Numbered from the stretch's first letter, positions 11,481-22,919 are shown. The stretch is DNA of 64,000 nucleotides from Kingdonia uniflora (GCA_014058105.1 JACGCM010001504.1:55500-119499), one strand, 5' to 3'. A program made the numbers and translations. The notes: generated by a model not told the origin, from the sequence alone.

Positions 11481-12629
11481 GTTTAATCAGACAACCTAAA
11501 TATGGTCACTTGAAAGAGCTCTATAGGGCCATTAAGCTATGTGAGAGAGCTTTAGTCTATGCCGATCCAGTTGTTACCTCTTTAGGAATATACTAACAGG
11601 TTTGCAAACTTTTCTTATATCTGGCATTGTTTATCTATTAAGTTCTATTTCAAATTGGCTTATCCTTTAAAGTTCTAACATGCCTTGCTAATTATCTTCT
11701 CACCAGGCTCACAATTTTTCTTCTGAGACGGGTGACTGTACGACCTTTATTTCAAGTAATAAACCAAAAGCCACCTCAAGGGTTATGTTCAATAACATGC
11801 ATTACAACCTGCAACCTTGGTCTATCAGCATCCTTCCAAATTGTAGAAATGCAGTCTTTAACACTGCAAAGGTAAGTGAAGTAGGCAACTGAATATTCTT
11901 GAGCTATTATTCATAATTAGTAATAGCACAATCTATTTTAATGAGATCAAGATAAAAGGATATTCAGAATTTCAAACCCAAACTAATATAGTAAGAATAC
12001 GTAGATAATAGCTGTGCACCTTATTCCATTTTCAAAAAGTTGTATCAAGCATGGATATTAATTGTTACTTTTGTGTCTCCCTCTCTACCTCATATCATGG
12101 TGGGCCCTTGGCTTTTTGTGTGTGTGCCTCTGTCACTGATATTATAGTACACTTCTATGTTAGATATTAGGAAATGACATTTTTCATATATCATGATCTC
12201 CTTTCTTTTCTGTATCTTTCTCCTTCATAACTGATCCTGATGGCACCTTTGGGCTGGCTTTTTTCCTATTGCTTTTAATGAACCAAGATTGTCGGTGATA
12301 TACATATATCAACTATAGTGTTGTCCGATATTTACAGACGGTTGGTTTCTAAATCATCTCCTTTTCCCACCAAATCCTATTTATGTTTCCCCAAATCTGT
12401 CATTGTGTAGCAGCCATTTCGACGTCAATGTATCTACCATCATTTGTCATATGCCTATTCCTATTCATTCAATTATATGTAATAAGGCTTTAAAGTGCTT
12501 TAGTCTCTATCTATCAGCAATCTCAAGTCTGTGTCTTGTTCTACCATGTATCACTATATCATTTTCCTATATTATGTCATAGCCCTCTGTACTCCATAGC
12601 TAGATGTCTCTGATACAACCATGGTTCAA

Positions 12630-12800
12630 AAAATCATATCATATCGGCTCATCCCGCCCAACCAAACTTGGGACCGGGCTGGTCCGGTCCGATTCGAAGT
12701 GAATTCTCCAAAAAAATATGGATAAGTCCAACTTGGTGCAGATCGCTTGAGTTTCTACAGGTTGGATCAGATCGGATCGGGATTGACTTGGGTTTTTTTT
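12630..12800. repeat. G/C-rich low-complexity insert in a beta-galactosidase intron
   Basis: The segment repeats 'ccgggctggtccggtccg'-like and 'ggatcagatcggatcggg' words, unlike the AT-rich intron around it. It recalls the G/C-rich element at 39566-40007 but is not clearly the same. Confidence 0.35.
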
Positions 12801-14471
12801 TTCAATAATATTTCTCATCATCATGAGAAAAAAATATTTTAATGTAAATGTAAATGTTGCCAAGTTCTAGAATTTTGGCTACTTCTATCTTGTTTATCAA
12901 TAGCAGGTTGGAGTTCAAACATCACAGATGCAAATGTTGCCAAGCAATAGCAAGTCACTCTCGTGGGAAACATATGATGAAAATATTTACTCATTGGGTA
13001 ATAGTACGTTGATCACAAGTAATGGTCTCTTGGAGTACTTGAATGTAACAAGGGATATGAGCGACTATTTGTGGTATATTACTATGTGAGAATAATACGT
13101 CAGTTCAGGATTCATTAGTTCTCCTGAACAAGGAATTGATGATGTTATTTCCTGCTATATATAACTTCTTCTAAACTCATATTATGTGTAGTATCGAAGT
13201 TAGTCCATCTGAATCATTTCTGAATGGAGGATAATGGCCTACCCTAAGCGTGGAATCAAAAGGCCATGCTATGCATGCATATATCAATGGGCAACTATCA
13301 GGTTTGTTTTTCATTTTAATTGAGTAAAGTACAATTACTCAATTTTTTTCGTTGATAGCTGTTAAAACACAAGAACTCCTATCTAGTTAAATTTCTAGAT
13401 TTGGCAAAACTACAACTACTATGCCCAGTCACAGAATTCTTGGAAACTTGGAAAGAAAGATAAAAAATGTTTTAGACTAACTAAGTTTTTTTTCTTATAA
13501 AAGATCAATACAAATTTAGAAGACTGATTGAATCTATCTATTTCTAAAGTCTCAAATGTTGCCTCTAAATTGGTAAAAGAAAATATATGTTATTTGTTTA
13601 ATAGAAGGAGTGCATTATTTCTTTTATCTTTAGATGAACTAGGATATGTTGTTTTATCTTTACATAGCTATTACATATATCTTTATGTGATTCTTGTTTC
13701 TTCTATTTGTAGAATGTTCGAAGTTCTATTAAATTAGTTTGACTTTCCCTTAGCAGACTTCTTGCCTTATTATCGCCATATCCCTTTTTGATGACTTTGG
13801 CAGTGCTCAAACTGTAGCATCGGTCCATGGCACAAGGCAAAATAGAAGGTTCGCATTTACAGGAAAAATTAATCTCTGTACCGGTACAAATAGAATTGTA
13901 CTCCTTAGCATTGCAATGGGATTGCCAGTTAGTCGCCTTTGACGCCTTTTAAATTTGGTTATGCCTTTTTTTATGTATGCTCACTAGGAAAATACAACTC
14001 ACTATGATAAACTGCATGTACACAAAATCTATAGTCTATATGAATCCTATAAATATGCAACCGCTGTCTTATTATACCGTATCTGTATTGAGGCATTACA
14101 ATTGCTCTAATTTATGACTTTTTTTTTCTTCTCATTATGATTGCAGAATAACGGGGCACACTGTGAAACTTGGAATGCTGGAGTTTTGGATCCGATTGTG
14201 ATTTATGGCATCGAACAGGGACATAGGCACTTGACCTGGCAGAGATGGTCTTATCAGGTCTGAATTTAAAAGTTTGAACTCAAATATTGTATGAGGTATC
14301 TTACAATGTTAAAGAATATTATTAGGTCAGGATATATCCATACCCGAATGTTACGGTTTGGAAATCTTAAGTAATAATGTATAGTTATTATAATCTATAG
14401 ACCATATTAATATTGCACGCAATTCGATTCATAAAATCTATATATTATAGCGTATCTTCAAATAAAATTAA

Positions 14472-14477
<6 letters not shown>

Positions 14478-14526
<49 letters not shown>
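14478..14526. repeat. (AT)n microsatellite
   Basis: An almost pure AT dinucleotide run of about 49 bp in the intron before beta-galactosidase exon 14623-14735. The overlapping Tyr/Ile-repeat ORF is an artefact of it. Confidence 0.95.
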
Positions 14527-14529
<3 letters not shown>

Positions 14530-14933
14530 CTGCTGGATAACAATGTTTTGAACCATGCTAGGCTACTAGCTGATGCAATGACATTATATGTAGTTTTATT
14601 TTATAGATGTTTCTTAATTCAGGTTGGCCTTAAAGGAGAAGCAATGAATCTTGTGTCTCCATATGGAATTTCATCTGTTGAGTGGACGCAAATGTCACTT
14701 TTTGCACACAAATAACAGCCACTGACATGGTATAAGGTAAAATTTTAGCAGAATAGGATTTATAATACCTGAAATGACTACTTTTATCAATTAGTAACCG
14801 CTTACCAAATTATTGTCATATTCCAAATCTTGTACTTGTTAGTCATCCACATTGCAGGCTTTTATCAACGCACCTGACGGAGATGAGCCGTTGGCTTTGG
14901 ATATGGGAAGTATGGGAAAGGGTCAAGTATGGA

Positions 14934-14985
14934 TCAAAAATTCGGGATAAGGAGAGAATCCTACCAGACATTGGATTGATGTTAT
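14934..14985 (+). repeat. Short ubiquitin-coding fragment fused to the beta-galactosidase exon
   Basis: From 'caaaaattcgggataaggag' the sequence matches 15100-15145 of the ubiquitin remnant (including 'agagaatcctaccagac') with a small gap. It directly follows the beta-galactosidase codons for GQVWI. The frame reaches a stop within four codons. Confidence 0.7.
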
Positions 14986-15082
14986 GTATAAGCATATTGC
15001 ACCTTTTAGTCTTACATGGTAGCAGGACTTAATGGCAATTTCCTAAAATTGATTGGTGTTCCACAACAAAAACTTGGGAGGT

Positions 15083-15480
<398 letters not shown>

Positions 15481-16375
15481 GCACTTTTGTTTGTGTGTCA
15501 TCCATGTGGTTTAGTACTAGTAATAGTTTTTACTTTTTGGTTTGCACTTCCTGGCCCATCAGTCACTAGACATCTTTTTGGGTTTTATGTTAAATATTAT
15601 CAGTACTTTTCTTCATCAGTTTAGTAACTTTGAATTACTTGCTCTTTGTCATCTGCTATGAGATCATTTACAATCTTGGGTTTGCCTTAGCAATTTTGTT
15701 ATGTTATAAACATCCTTGATTCAGTATGATATCATTGTCTATATTGTAGTTTTAACTTTTTTTACAGAAACTGAGAGGTTTAGTAGGGATGGAGCCATAA
15801 AATATATATAGTGACAATAGTGTGTAATGTGCTTGAAATTACTTGTTCATGTAAATAATAATATTTTCAAATGTATTTAATGAAAACTATCATCCAATAG
15901 TTTTGATTCCTCCCCAGCTGTAGTAAAAACGCGTCTACAAATTATAAGTTTTAATTACTGTATGCACCTTTCAAAGAGGTATGAATTCTAATGCAGGAAG
16001 ATCCCCAGATCAGAACCTCAAACTATGATCGTGAAAACAACTCTAACATTTCCAGGACCCCTCTGAGCCTCTTGCGATGTATGCCCTTGAAGGCATACGT
16101 TGTTTCTTTGTATTATGTTAGATTGTTGTTCATCCAAGTGAGTATGACATACAACAAAGTCAGGATAATAAGAACCCAATGCACAAATACTTTCTTGGAA
16201 AATGATCAACGTTTTGAATTTTTGAGTATAAATACCAAGCCTCAGACCTCAGGCGTACACAACATAATAATAAACCTAAGTGTAACAACATTACAAGAAA
16301 TCTTACTCTATTTCTTTTTTCCCACGAGAATTCTTAAAATCGCCAAAATATATAACAAATTTTCAAATTATTTAA
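15481..16375. other. Helitron 3' interior, polyubiquitin trailer then unassigned
   Basis: T-rich sequence following the ubiquitin stop, probably its 3' untranslated region for a few hundred bases. ORFs at 15991-16389 are unrecognised and run into the Helitron terminus. Confidence 0.35.
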
Positions 16376-16408
16376 GGCACACGCGATAGCGTGTGCCCGA
16401 TTGCTAGT
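16376..16408 (+). other. Helitron 3' terminus: hairpin and CTAGT
   Basis: A 9-bp perfect stem (16376-16384 with 16389-16397) with loop GATA, then six bases, then CTAGT at 16404-16408. The next base, T16409, is host sequence continuous with the ASR-block flank. Confidence 0.92.
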
Positions 16409-16545
16409 TATACTTAAATGATTTAGCTTTTGTAAACAGAATTTGATTTGGCTCCACGTTATGTACATCTAGATAGATATTAAGGATAATGAGTTGTAAT
16501 TGTTTGTACCTCTGTAATTCTGAAGATTGTACAGAGACACCCAAA

Positions 16546-16953
16546 GAGCATCTCCAGCAGTCGGTTTGAGTTTGGGTGTGGGCTCTGACAAAAGGCCTAC
16601 AAAAAACCCAACCCCTTCCAGTAGTGGGTGTGAGTTCTTTTCTTTCTTTTTTTAAATTTACTCCGCGGCAGTAATCTTTAGTCCGCACGGTATTCATTAC
16701 TCCACACAACTATTCATCTCCTCTCACACATCAGTAAAAAAAATATTTAAACGCGGCGGTGTAATTAGAACACCGCACGGTATTCAAAAGACCGTCGAAC
16801 TTGTTTTTTTGAGTTTGAGGAGCTCAAACCCAATTTGGTTCTGACATTGCCACGTCCTCAAACCCAAACTCAAAAATTAGCTGTTGGGAGGGTTTGGGTT
16901 TGGGTTTGGGTGTGTGTTGCCAAACCCAAACCCAAACCCTGCTGGAGATGTTC
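16546..16953. mobile_element. MITE with GAGCATCTCCAGCAG-type inverted ends
   Basis: The left end GAGCATCTCCAGCAG and the inverted right end GAACATCTCCAGCAG bound 408 bp. Sub-terminal parts are rich in GGGTTTGGG/CCCAAACCC and can fold back. The same position in ASR blocks 2 and 3 (18800-18840 and 46727-46760: 'acccaaagcttagtggagattg') lacks it, so the insertion is shown internally. The right flank is TTA and the left is AAA, so the duplication is not clear. The ends resemble those of the PIF/Harbinger-like element at 21158-24781. Confidence 0.75.
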
Positions 16954-17317
16954 TTAGGAGATTGTAAAATACATCTGATCGTTTAACAAGATATTTTTTT
17001 TATCGCTTTCTGAAATGTTCTCACAGTATCTTGATATTTCTAGTGCAATGTTTTCGATCCCAGATTTTCAGTAGATACACAAATTTTCACACGAAATTGC
17101 AAACACTGCATTAAAAAATTCATATTGAGATATAAATTTTGAAAACCGTGGAATGAGACGATCAACGGTCTAAAATGATCGATGCAGATACATACATAGA
17201 TTTGAAATACATCCTTCAACCAAACACAAACACACATAGTTCATAGATTTAAAATAAATCCTTCAACCAAACACAAACACACAGTACGTAGAGTTTGCTT
17301 ATTCTGAAATAATAGTC

Positions 17318-17813
17318 TTAAAAGAGGTGGTGATGCTTCTTTCCATGGGATTTCTTTGCTTCTTCCTTTTCTTCTTTCTTTTCATCGTGCTCATGATAAA
17401 CGTACCCTCCACCCCCAACTGCTGCCGCTTCTGCGATCCTCTCTTCAAGCTTGTGCCTGTGCGCATGTTCAGGGTCCTTTTTTGCCTCGTGCTTCTCGTG
17501 CTACATAATTTTAACAAAAAATTCTTAATCACTAAATAAGATATATGAAATGCATATGTTTACAAACATATATGATTGTATGTATGTGTTAGCTTACTAG
17601 AGCAATAGCAGTGGCAGCAGCAGTTCCAATCTCGCCAAGGTGCCCCATTCTCTTATGATGTTTCTCTTCTTGGACATGTTTTTGATACTGCTGTTCTTTC
17701 TCGATCTTTTCATAGTCGACCGTGGAAGAACTGTAATCTCCTCTACCTTCTACTACAACTGGGGTTTCTTTCTTGTGGTGGAAAAGACCATGGTGATGCT
17801 TCTCCTCAGACAT
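17318..17813 (-). CDS. ASR: ASR1: abscisic acid, stress and ripening (ABA/WDS) protein
   Basis: ASR proteins are small, hydrophilic, His-rich plant proteins induced by ABA and water loss; they bind zinc and act as chaperones or DNA-binding factors. Exon 1 is 17813-17598 (72 codons, starts [16 protein letters not shown]). Donor GTAAGC follows and the acceptor is ...TGTAG. Exon 2 is 17500-17318 (60 codons plus stop), spliced in phase 0 at '[21 protein letters not shown]', with the family C-terminus '[15 protein letters not shown]'. The product has 132 residues, close to family size. No frame defects are seen. It forms a same-strand pair with ASR2, 2 kb upstream. Long plus-strand ORFs over it are shadows. 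Confidence 0.93.
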
Positions 17814-18059
17814 GGTTGTTCTCTTTTTCTTTTTTGATGGTTTGAGAAGTTCTACTGTGAGGAGGGATCTGTTGACTCTTCAAACTAAATCCCCAAAAAT
17901 CTCCTTACTACAACCATTAGATGAAACAAATCAACGAATACTATCAATGCTGACATGGCAGAAGAAAATGAAGAGAACTCGGCTTGGGTGGCTTGGCTCG
18001 ACTTAATCAAACAAAACCCCCTTTTGTTTTTCACGTATCTCACCGCTTTTCTCAAGTCC

Positions 18060-18175
18060 GATTTTGCCGACCACCGAGTGCAGGCGCACAAATACTTATT
18101 ATTAGTCCACGTGTCTTTATGAGTTGTCATATTGCTGGCGCACAAATACTTATTATTAATCAACGTGTCTTTATG
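18060..18175 (-). promoter_or_regulatory. ASR1 upstream region with duplicated ABRE/G-box unit
   Basis: CACGTGTC at 18108-18115 is a G-box/ABRE core about 295 bp before the ASR1 ATG. A copy of about 54 bp of this segment, starting 'ggcgcacaaatacttattat', follows with ACGTGTC at 18163-18169. ASR2 has only one unit. ABRE cores are the binding sites of ABA-response bZIP factors. Their use here is inferred. Confidence 0.55.
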
Positions 18176-18205
18176 AGTGGTCATATTGGTGTTAAGGAAA
18201 AATAA

Positions 18206-18237
18206 TTTTTGGGCTCAAGCTAGACCCAACTCCTAAC
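18206..18237 (-). repeat. 32-bp remnant of a TGTTAGGA-type copia LTR
   Basis: Read on the minus strand it begins TGTTAGGAGTTGGGTC, the same start as the LTRs at 43877-44120 and 44538-44760. It lies between ASR block 1 and the SINE. Confidence 0.6.
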
Positions 18238-18246
18238 ACATTGTAC

Positions 18247-18444
18247 ATTTTTTTTTTGGAAGGTAAGATAGTTTTAGGGATGCGTAACCACAGAACCAAG
18301 CCCTGAAAGACATCCAAATTTCGAAGGCTACAATACAAGACAACCCAAAGGATTATCCCAATTCTCACCCCATAGGGGTTCGAACTCATGACCTTTCATG
18401 GGGGAGGCCACACAACCACTGAACAAAGAGCTCAGTAGTAAATA
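18247..18444 (-). mobile_element. tRNA-derived SINE with 9-bp target duplication
   Basis: On the minus strand the element begins near 18444 with a box-A-like stretch ('gctctttgttcagtggttgt'), then box B ('ggtcatgagttcgaaccc'), as in Pol III promoters of tRNA-derived SINEs. It ends in an A-run (T-run 18248-18257 on the plus strand). ACATTGTAC at 18238-18246 and again at 18445-18453 is the target duplication. The paralogous site at 45590-45600 has ACATTGTAC once, without the element. It carries no coding sequence and would depend on LINE proteins. Confidence 0.8.
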
Positions 18445-19361
18445 ACATTGTACTTGTCAATAGATAATCCTCTTATTTTACAGTTTGATAATCAAGCGAA
18501 GACTAAGCAGGGACTTCTAGGGGGAGGGGTTCGCGGGGAAGGACCTATCAAGGTGGGGCCGCTCCTCCCCCGTCAATCTCCATATTCCGAGATTTGAAAG
18601 TAATCTCTTTATTCCACCATTGGATACTGTTGATAGATAATCCCCTTATTTCACTGATTGATAGTGTCAACATTATACTCCAATATTTTTTCTTTTGTAA
18701 ACAGAATTTGCTTTCGCTCCACGTTATGTAAATTTAGACAGATTTTAAGGATATTGAGTTGTAATTGTATGTACTGGGTCTTCTCTAACCTCTGTAATTC
18801 TGAAGATTGTGCAGACACCCAAAGCTTAGTGGAGATTGTAAAATACATGTGATGGTTTAACAAGACATTTTTTTACGCTTTCTGAAATGTTCTCACAGTA
18901 TCTTGATATTTCTAGTGCAATGTCTGAAAGTTGGAATTTTGATTAATATAAAGCATATCCGTCAATGACTAAAACCACAGGATTTGGGCAGACCCTGGAT
19001 GAATTAAGTAAACCGGTGAACCAGCTCCACGTTGATTTGAGACTGAAAGTTTGGACATAGATGTTATTTTCTTGACTATATGGATCCCTGAACTTCTACG
19101 GCTTTGAGATATGATACCGAAACCATTCTATTCTTGGAAATATTTTACAACCCAGGTATGTTTTCGATCCCAGATTTTCAGTAGCTACACAAATTTTCAC
19201 ACGAATAAGATGAAAGTGCAAACACTGCATTAAAAATTCATATTGAAATACAAATTTTGAAAACCGAATGAGAGGAGGATCAACGGTCTTAGATTGGAAA
19301 TACGTCCTTCAACCAAACACAAACACAAACAAACATAGTTTATAGATTTGAAATACATCCT
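18445..19361 (-). repeat. ASR block 2 downstream flank
   Basis: Shared with block 3 (45590-47316) and in part with block 1. It contains 'ttattcca' units with 'gatagtgtcaa', then 'cttttgtaaacagaa', and the conserved 3' region of ASR. It provides the empty Helitron site at 18672/18673 and the MITE-free site at about 18805. Confidence 0.8.
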
Positions 19362-19886
19362 TCAACAAAACACAACACACACATGTACATAGAGTTTGCT
19401 TATTCTGAAGCAAGAAGCAGCAGTAGTAGTAGTCTTAAAAGTGGGGTGATGCTTCTTTCCATGGGATTTCTTTGCTTCTTCCTTTTCCTCTTTCTTTTCA
19501 TCATGCTCGTGATAAACGTACCCTCCACCCCCAACTGCCGCCGCTTCTCCAGTCCTCTCTTCAAGCTTGTGCTTGTGCTCATGTTCAGGGTCCTTCTTCG
19601 CCTCGTGCTTCTCGTGCTACATAATTTTAACAAAAAATATTTAATCACTAAATAAGATACATGAAATGCATATGATTGTATGTATGTGTTAGCTTACTAG
19701 AGCAGTAGCAGTGGCAGTAGCAGTTCCAATCTCGCCAAGGTGCCCCATTCTCTTATGATGTTTCTCTTCTTTCAAGTGTTTTTCATAGTCGACCGTGGAA
19801 GAACTGTAATCTCCTCCATCTTCTACTACAACTGGAGTTTCCTTCTTGTGGTGAAAGAGACCATGGTGATGCTTCTCCTCAGACAT
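19362..19886 (-). CDS. ASR: ASR2: ASR protein with frameshifted, extended C-terminus
   Basis: Exon 1 is 19886-19698 (63 codons, [16 protein letters not shown]...). Donor GTAAGC follows and the acceptor is at 19617-19618. Exon 2 is 19616-19362 (84 codons plus TGA), spliced at '[21 protein letters not shown]'. Relative to ASR1 and ASR3, one base is missing near 19441-19449, so the family ending 'KKHHHLF' becomes '[16 protein letters not shown]...' and runs about 22 residues further. The product would be about 147 residues. The ABA/WDS core is intact, but loss of the terminal His cluster may affect zinc binding. It shares about 300 bp of upstream sequence with ASR1 (single CACGTGTC at 20177-20184). 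Confidence 0.85.
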
Positions 19887-20176
19887 GGTTGTTCTCTTTC
19901 TCTTTGATGGTTTGAGAACTTCTACTGTGAGGAGGGATCCGTTGACTCCCCAAACTAAATCCCCAAAAAACTCTTTACTACAACCTTAGATGAAACAGAT
20001 CAAGGGATACTATCAATGCTGACATGACAGAAGAAAATGAAGAGAACTCGGCTTGGGCGGCTTGGCTCGACTTAGTCAAACAAAACCCCCTTTTGTTTTT
20101 CACGTATCTCACCACTTTTCTCGAGTCCGATTTTGCCGACCACCGAGTGCAGGCGCGCAAATACTTATTATTAGTC

Positions 20177-20184
20177 CACGTGTC
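20177..20184 (-). promoter_or_regulatory. ABRE/G-box CACGTGTC upstream of ASR2
   Basis: A single copy about 291 bp before the ASR2 ATG, in sequence shared with the ASR1 upstream region. No TATA box is evident close to the ATG in either copy. Confidence 0.5.
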
Positions 20185-20215
20185 TTTATGAGTTGTCATA
20201 TTGCCGTTAAGGAAA

Positions 20216-21112
20216 AATATTTGTCATTCTCTTCACCCTCTCCTCTTTTCCACAACCCATTAAACAATTTTTTGGTTTCTATAACTCAGTACATAGTCGC
20301 CACACTTACAAAAGTAAAAATTTTCTCGAGGAACTTCTTACTCCTTATCACATTTTTTTATGGTTAACTTTTTTTTTTTAATTTGACAACGATTTAAATT
20401 TCACTTATAGTTTTCCATCTAAATTTATCTTCAGGTCATCCTGCCGTTGTAGAGTCTAGGGCCTCAAAGCTTAACAAAGAGACCTACGACCACAATAAAC
20501 ATCCTATGTTAACCATCTATGAGGACTCAACAAAGAAGTGTATTTAGCGTGGAAAAGAAGACTTGAGTTAGCATTAAACCATACGGACTTAAATGCTTAT
20601 TTATATTGGCAGAACTTATATGTAACTGGAACAAAAGCAACACTTGAACAATCGGGTGGGCAATGGACCGATAATGAGCAAAGTTATTGAAGAACTTGCA
20701 AATGTTTATCAATGGCGACACGGTAAGACAATGTTGCATGCTACCCATTCGTCATAGATATTTTCCAGTATTTCATTAAATATCGAAGTTCATAGATATT
20801 TTATCCAATTTCGCTCAAATACAGTTAGTGAAGGACATCTTATCATGTTGACATTTCTGAATATCAATAAGATATAGCCCCAAAGGCATGTCGACATAGT
20901 CACGGGTAGCGTCGAATGTTGGGAAATCATGACTTTTCCATTATGTGTAATTCGACGATATGCAAGAAAAATTTAACGACAAATAAACTAGCAAGCAAAC
21001 AAAAACAATTTGGTGTTGGACGAAAATAGTATGCGATTCTCGAATACGAGTATGGTAAACTAGAATTGCATACTCTTCTGTTGGAGTTGCTCTAATAGAC
21101 TAGCAAACTCAA
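20216..21112. other. Intergenic sequence with no gene seen
   Basis: AT-rich. Nothing recognised apart from a T-run near 20370. Short ORFs (20527-20748) are not supported. Confidence 0.4.
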
Positions 21113-21157
21113 CCTGAGTTGAGTTTTATAAAGAGACCAATCTGGTAATAGCAGTAA
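21113..21157 (+). mobile_element. LINE copy A, 5' part (split by the PIF/Harbinger-like element)
   Basis: The sequence 'ctgagttgagttttataaag...ctggtaatagcagtaa' matches 56178-56224 of LINE copy B ('ctaagttgggttttatcaag...'). The match resumes after the inserted element at 24782. Confidence 0.7.
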
Positions 21158-21620
21158 GAGCATAAGCAACAGTAAGGTTGGTTGAAACCAACTAAAATGC
21201 CTCAACAGTAACCCACCTTGATTTTTATACAATAGTGCCAAACCAACCTAGGGTCGTCTGAGCCCAACGCTGTTCAAAACTGCGCAGCAGAAATTGACGG
21301 CCAGGATGTAGCCATTTGTTTAAATCTTAACGAGTGCGCGGCACCAAAGCCAATCACAAGCAGCCACGTGGCCATAAATCATATTTTTAATGTCGCGATT
21401 GGTTTGTAAGAAAAGAACGCATCCTTTCTCTCTCAATACTTAGTTGTTTTTTTTGTCATTCCACCTTCAAAAACTCTTCCCCTCCAAAACCGAACACCCA
21501 CCCAACCCAACCTCAAAAGTTTGGGCTTTCTTGACCAAATTTGTTCTATAAACTCTTATCAAAATATCAGGAGAATCATCATCGCAATCACACAACAAAT
21601 ATTCCAAAAGCAAATGCAAT

Positions 21621-22690
21621 GCTTACACCGAAGTTACGCGGATGGGTAAAGACACATTTACGATTATCTTACCGTTATTGCTCACCATTAATGATCTCGT
21701 CCCAACTCTTGATGATTTGCACCGAGTCGATGTTCTTCCGGAGAATTGGATGCATATTAGCATTGGATCGGAAGACAAATCGATAAGATTTCTTTGAAAT
21801 TCTCGTATTTAAACATGGCTTTACAAATGTTTGATAAAATGCCCGAATAAAATTATAATGTATTTTTTTTGTTTGAATGTAGAACCGAGATAATATAATA
21901 TGTCGTAGATCACTAGACAAGGCATCGAAGTGGTACGAGCTTAACTCTAACTATCCGTCGATAAAGAAATTGATCGACGTTATAGGTTTGGAGGAATTTT
22001 TATCGATTAAGGTGGGGAATAGCGATAACCGAATGGTACTTGCTCTTGTGGAGCAGTGGTGGCCATCCACCCATGCATTTTATTTGCCCTGCAGGGAGCT
22101 TGGTTTTACGCCGTTAGACTTTATGATGCTAACGGTCCTCTTTTGTGGAATGTAAATCAATCTCCCTTATGACGATAAGTATTCGAATGTCGATGAAGCT
22201 TTTAAGTTGTTTCATGGGATTACGATTAACGATATAAAGTACGGAAACATCACATTAGTATTTTTGAAGTCGTATATGAGGGGGTTGGATATAAGAGAAT
22301 AAAATTTTACTTACAACCCGCATTTGGATATTATGTACACGAGGAATTTTGTTGCATATATGATGGGAAATCTATACTATGCAAATAGCAGCACCTCGCT
22401 TGCGGTAGTTTATCTCAGCGCTGTGGAAGACGGGCATATTATAAGTAGGATAAAGTACGACTGGGGATCTCCAATCATGGCTGCATTGTATCGGGGACTG
22501 GACCTAGTATCAGTGAATTAGAATGGGCATAATAGAAATTCGTTGTCTGGATTTTTTCCGCTTTTGGAGTTTTGATTCTAATAGTACTGCAGAGTGGGGA
22601 TGTATATTCTGAAGGAGCCTAACTTCCGATATATTTATCCTCGTTTGATTGAAGTAGAGGATTTTTTAAGTTATGTTTGCCAAATTAGAA
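21621..22690 (+). pseudogene. Plant mobile domain (PMD, aminotransferase-like) protein, decayed
   Basis: PMD proteins are found both as host genes (MAIN family, genome stability and transposon silencing) and inside plant transposons. An N-terminal part (about 21621-21790, around 'TFTIILPLLLTINDLVPTLD') is followed by a likely intron ending 'gaatgtag' at about 21882. Then come 'RRSLDKASKWYEL', 'LALVEQWWPSTHAFYLPCRELGFTPLDFM' (given here as positions 22041-22130), an in-frame stop at 22153-22155, 'AYMMGNLYYANSSTS', 'SRIKYDWGSPIMAALYRGLD', another stop at about 22519, and a C-terminal 'EPNFRYIYPRLIE' at about 22616-22655. The order fits the PMD fold. At least four stops show it is dead. It lies wholly within the PIF/Harbinger-like element. 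Confidence 0.8.
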
Positions 22691-22919
22691 TATTGAGGAG
22701 TACATCAAGATCAAATTTATATAAAACAAATACATTTCAAACTACCAAAAGAATAGAATAGTACATCAAGATCAAATTCAAAATGCAATTTAAAAGTTAA
22801 CGCATACTAATAAAACCAACGATTGCATCTATCGTAATCACTCGAGTCATCTTCATCAATTGGGCATCGTTACTTCAACTTCACGAAATAAATTTTTAAT
22901 TCCTTCTTCATCCAATGTT

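Larger units (their letters stand above)
11481..14935 (+). pseudogene. Beta-galactosidase (GH35) pseudogene, C-terminal exons with introns
   Basis: Plant GH35 beta-galactosidases release terminal beta-galactosyl residues from cell-wall polymers. Eight exons are recognisable, nearly all bounded by AG/GT: 11481-11599 ('[18 protein letters not shown]'), 11707-11871 ('MHYNLQPWSISILPNC'), 12907-13085 ('[16 protein letters not shown]'), 13192-13301 ('GHAMHAYINGQLSG'), 13804-13927 ('FAFTGKINLCTGTNRI'), 14147-14257 ('[11 protein letters not shown]'), 14623-14735 ('VGLKGEAMNLVSPYGISSVEW') and 14858-14935 ('[20 protein letters not shown]'). The N-terminal catalytic half with the active-site glutamates is absent. 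Stops interrupt several exons (near 11592, 13230 and 14713). The last exon breaks at 'GQVWI', where ubiquitin-like sequence takes over. It is a captured fragment inside the Helitron, not a working gene. Confidence 0.88.

Noticed and set aside
14413..14715. Plus ORF with a long Tyr/Ile repeat
   Set aside because: It is translation of the (AT)n tract joined to a beta-galactosidase exon.
17327..17539. Plus-strand ORF with a hydrophobic, membrane-like peptide
   Set aside because: It is the complement of ASR exon 2; the same shadow appears at 19383-19655 and 47209-47586. The His/Lys/Glu-rich codons give Phe/Leu/Val-rich antisense readings.
18320..18440. tRNA gene on the minus strand
   Set aside because: Box A and B motifs are present but the spacing, tail and target duplication show a SINE, not a tRNA.
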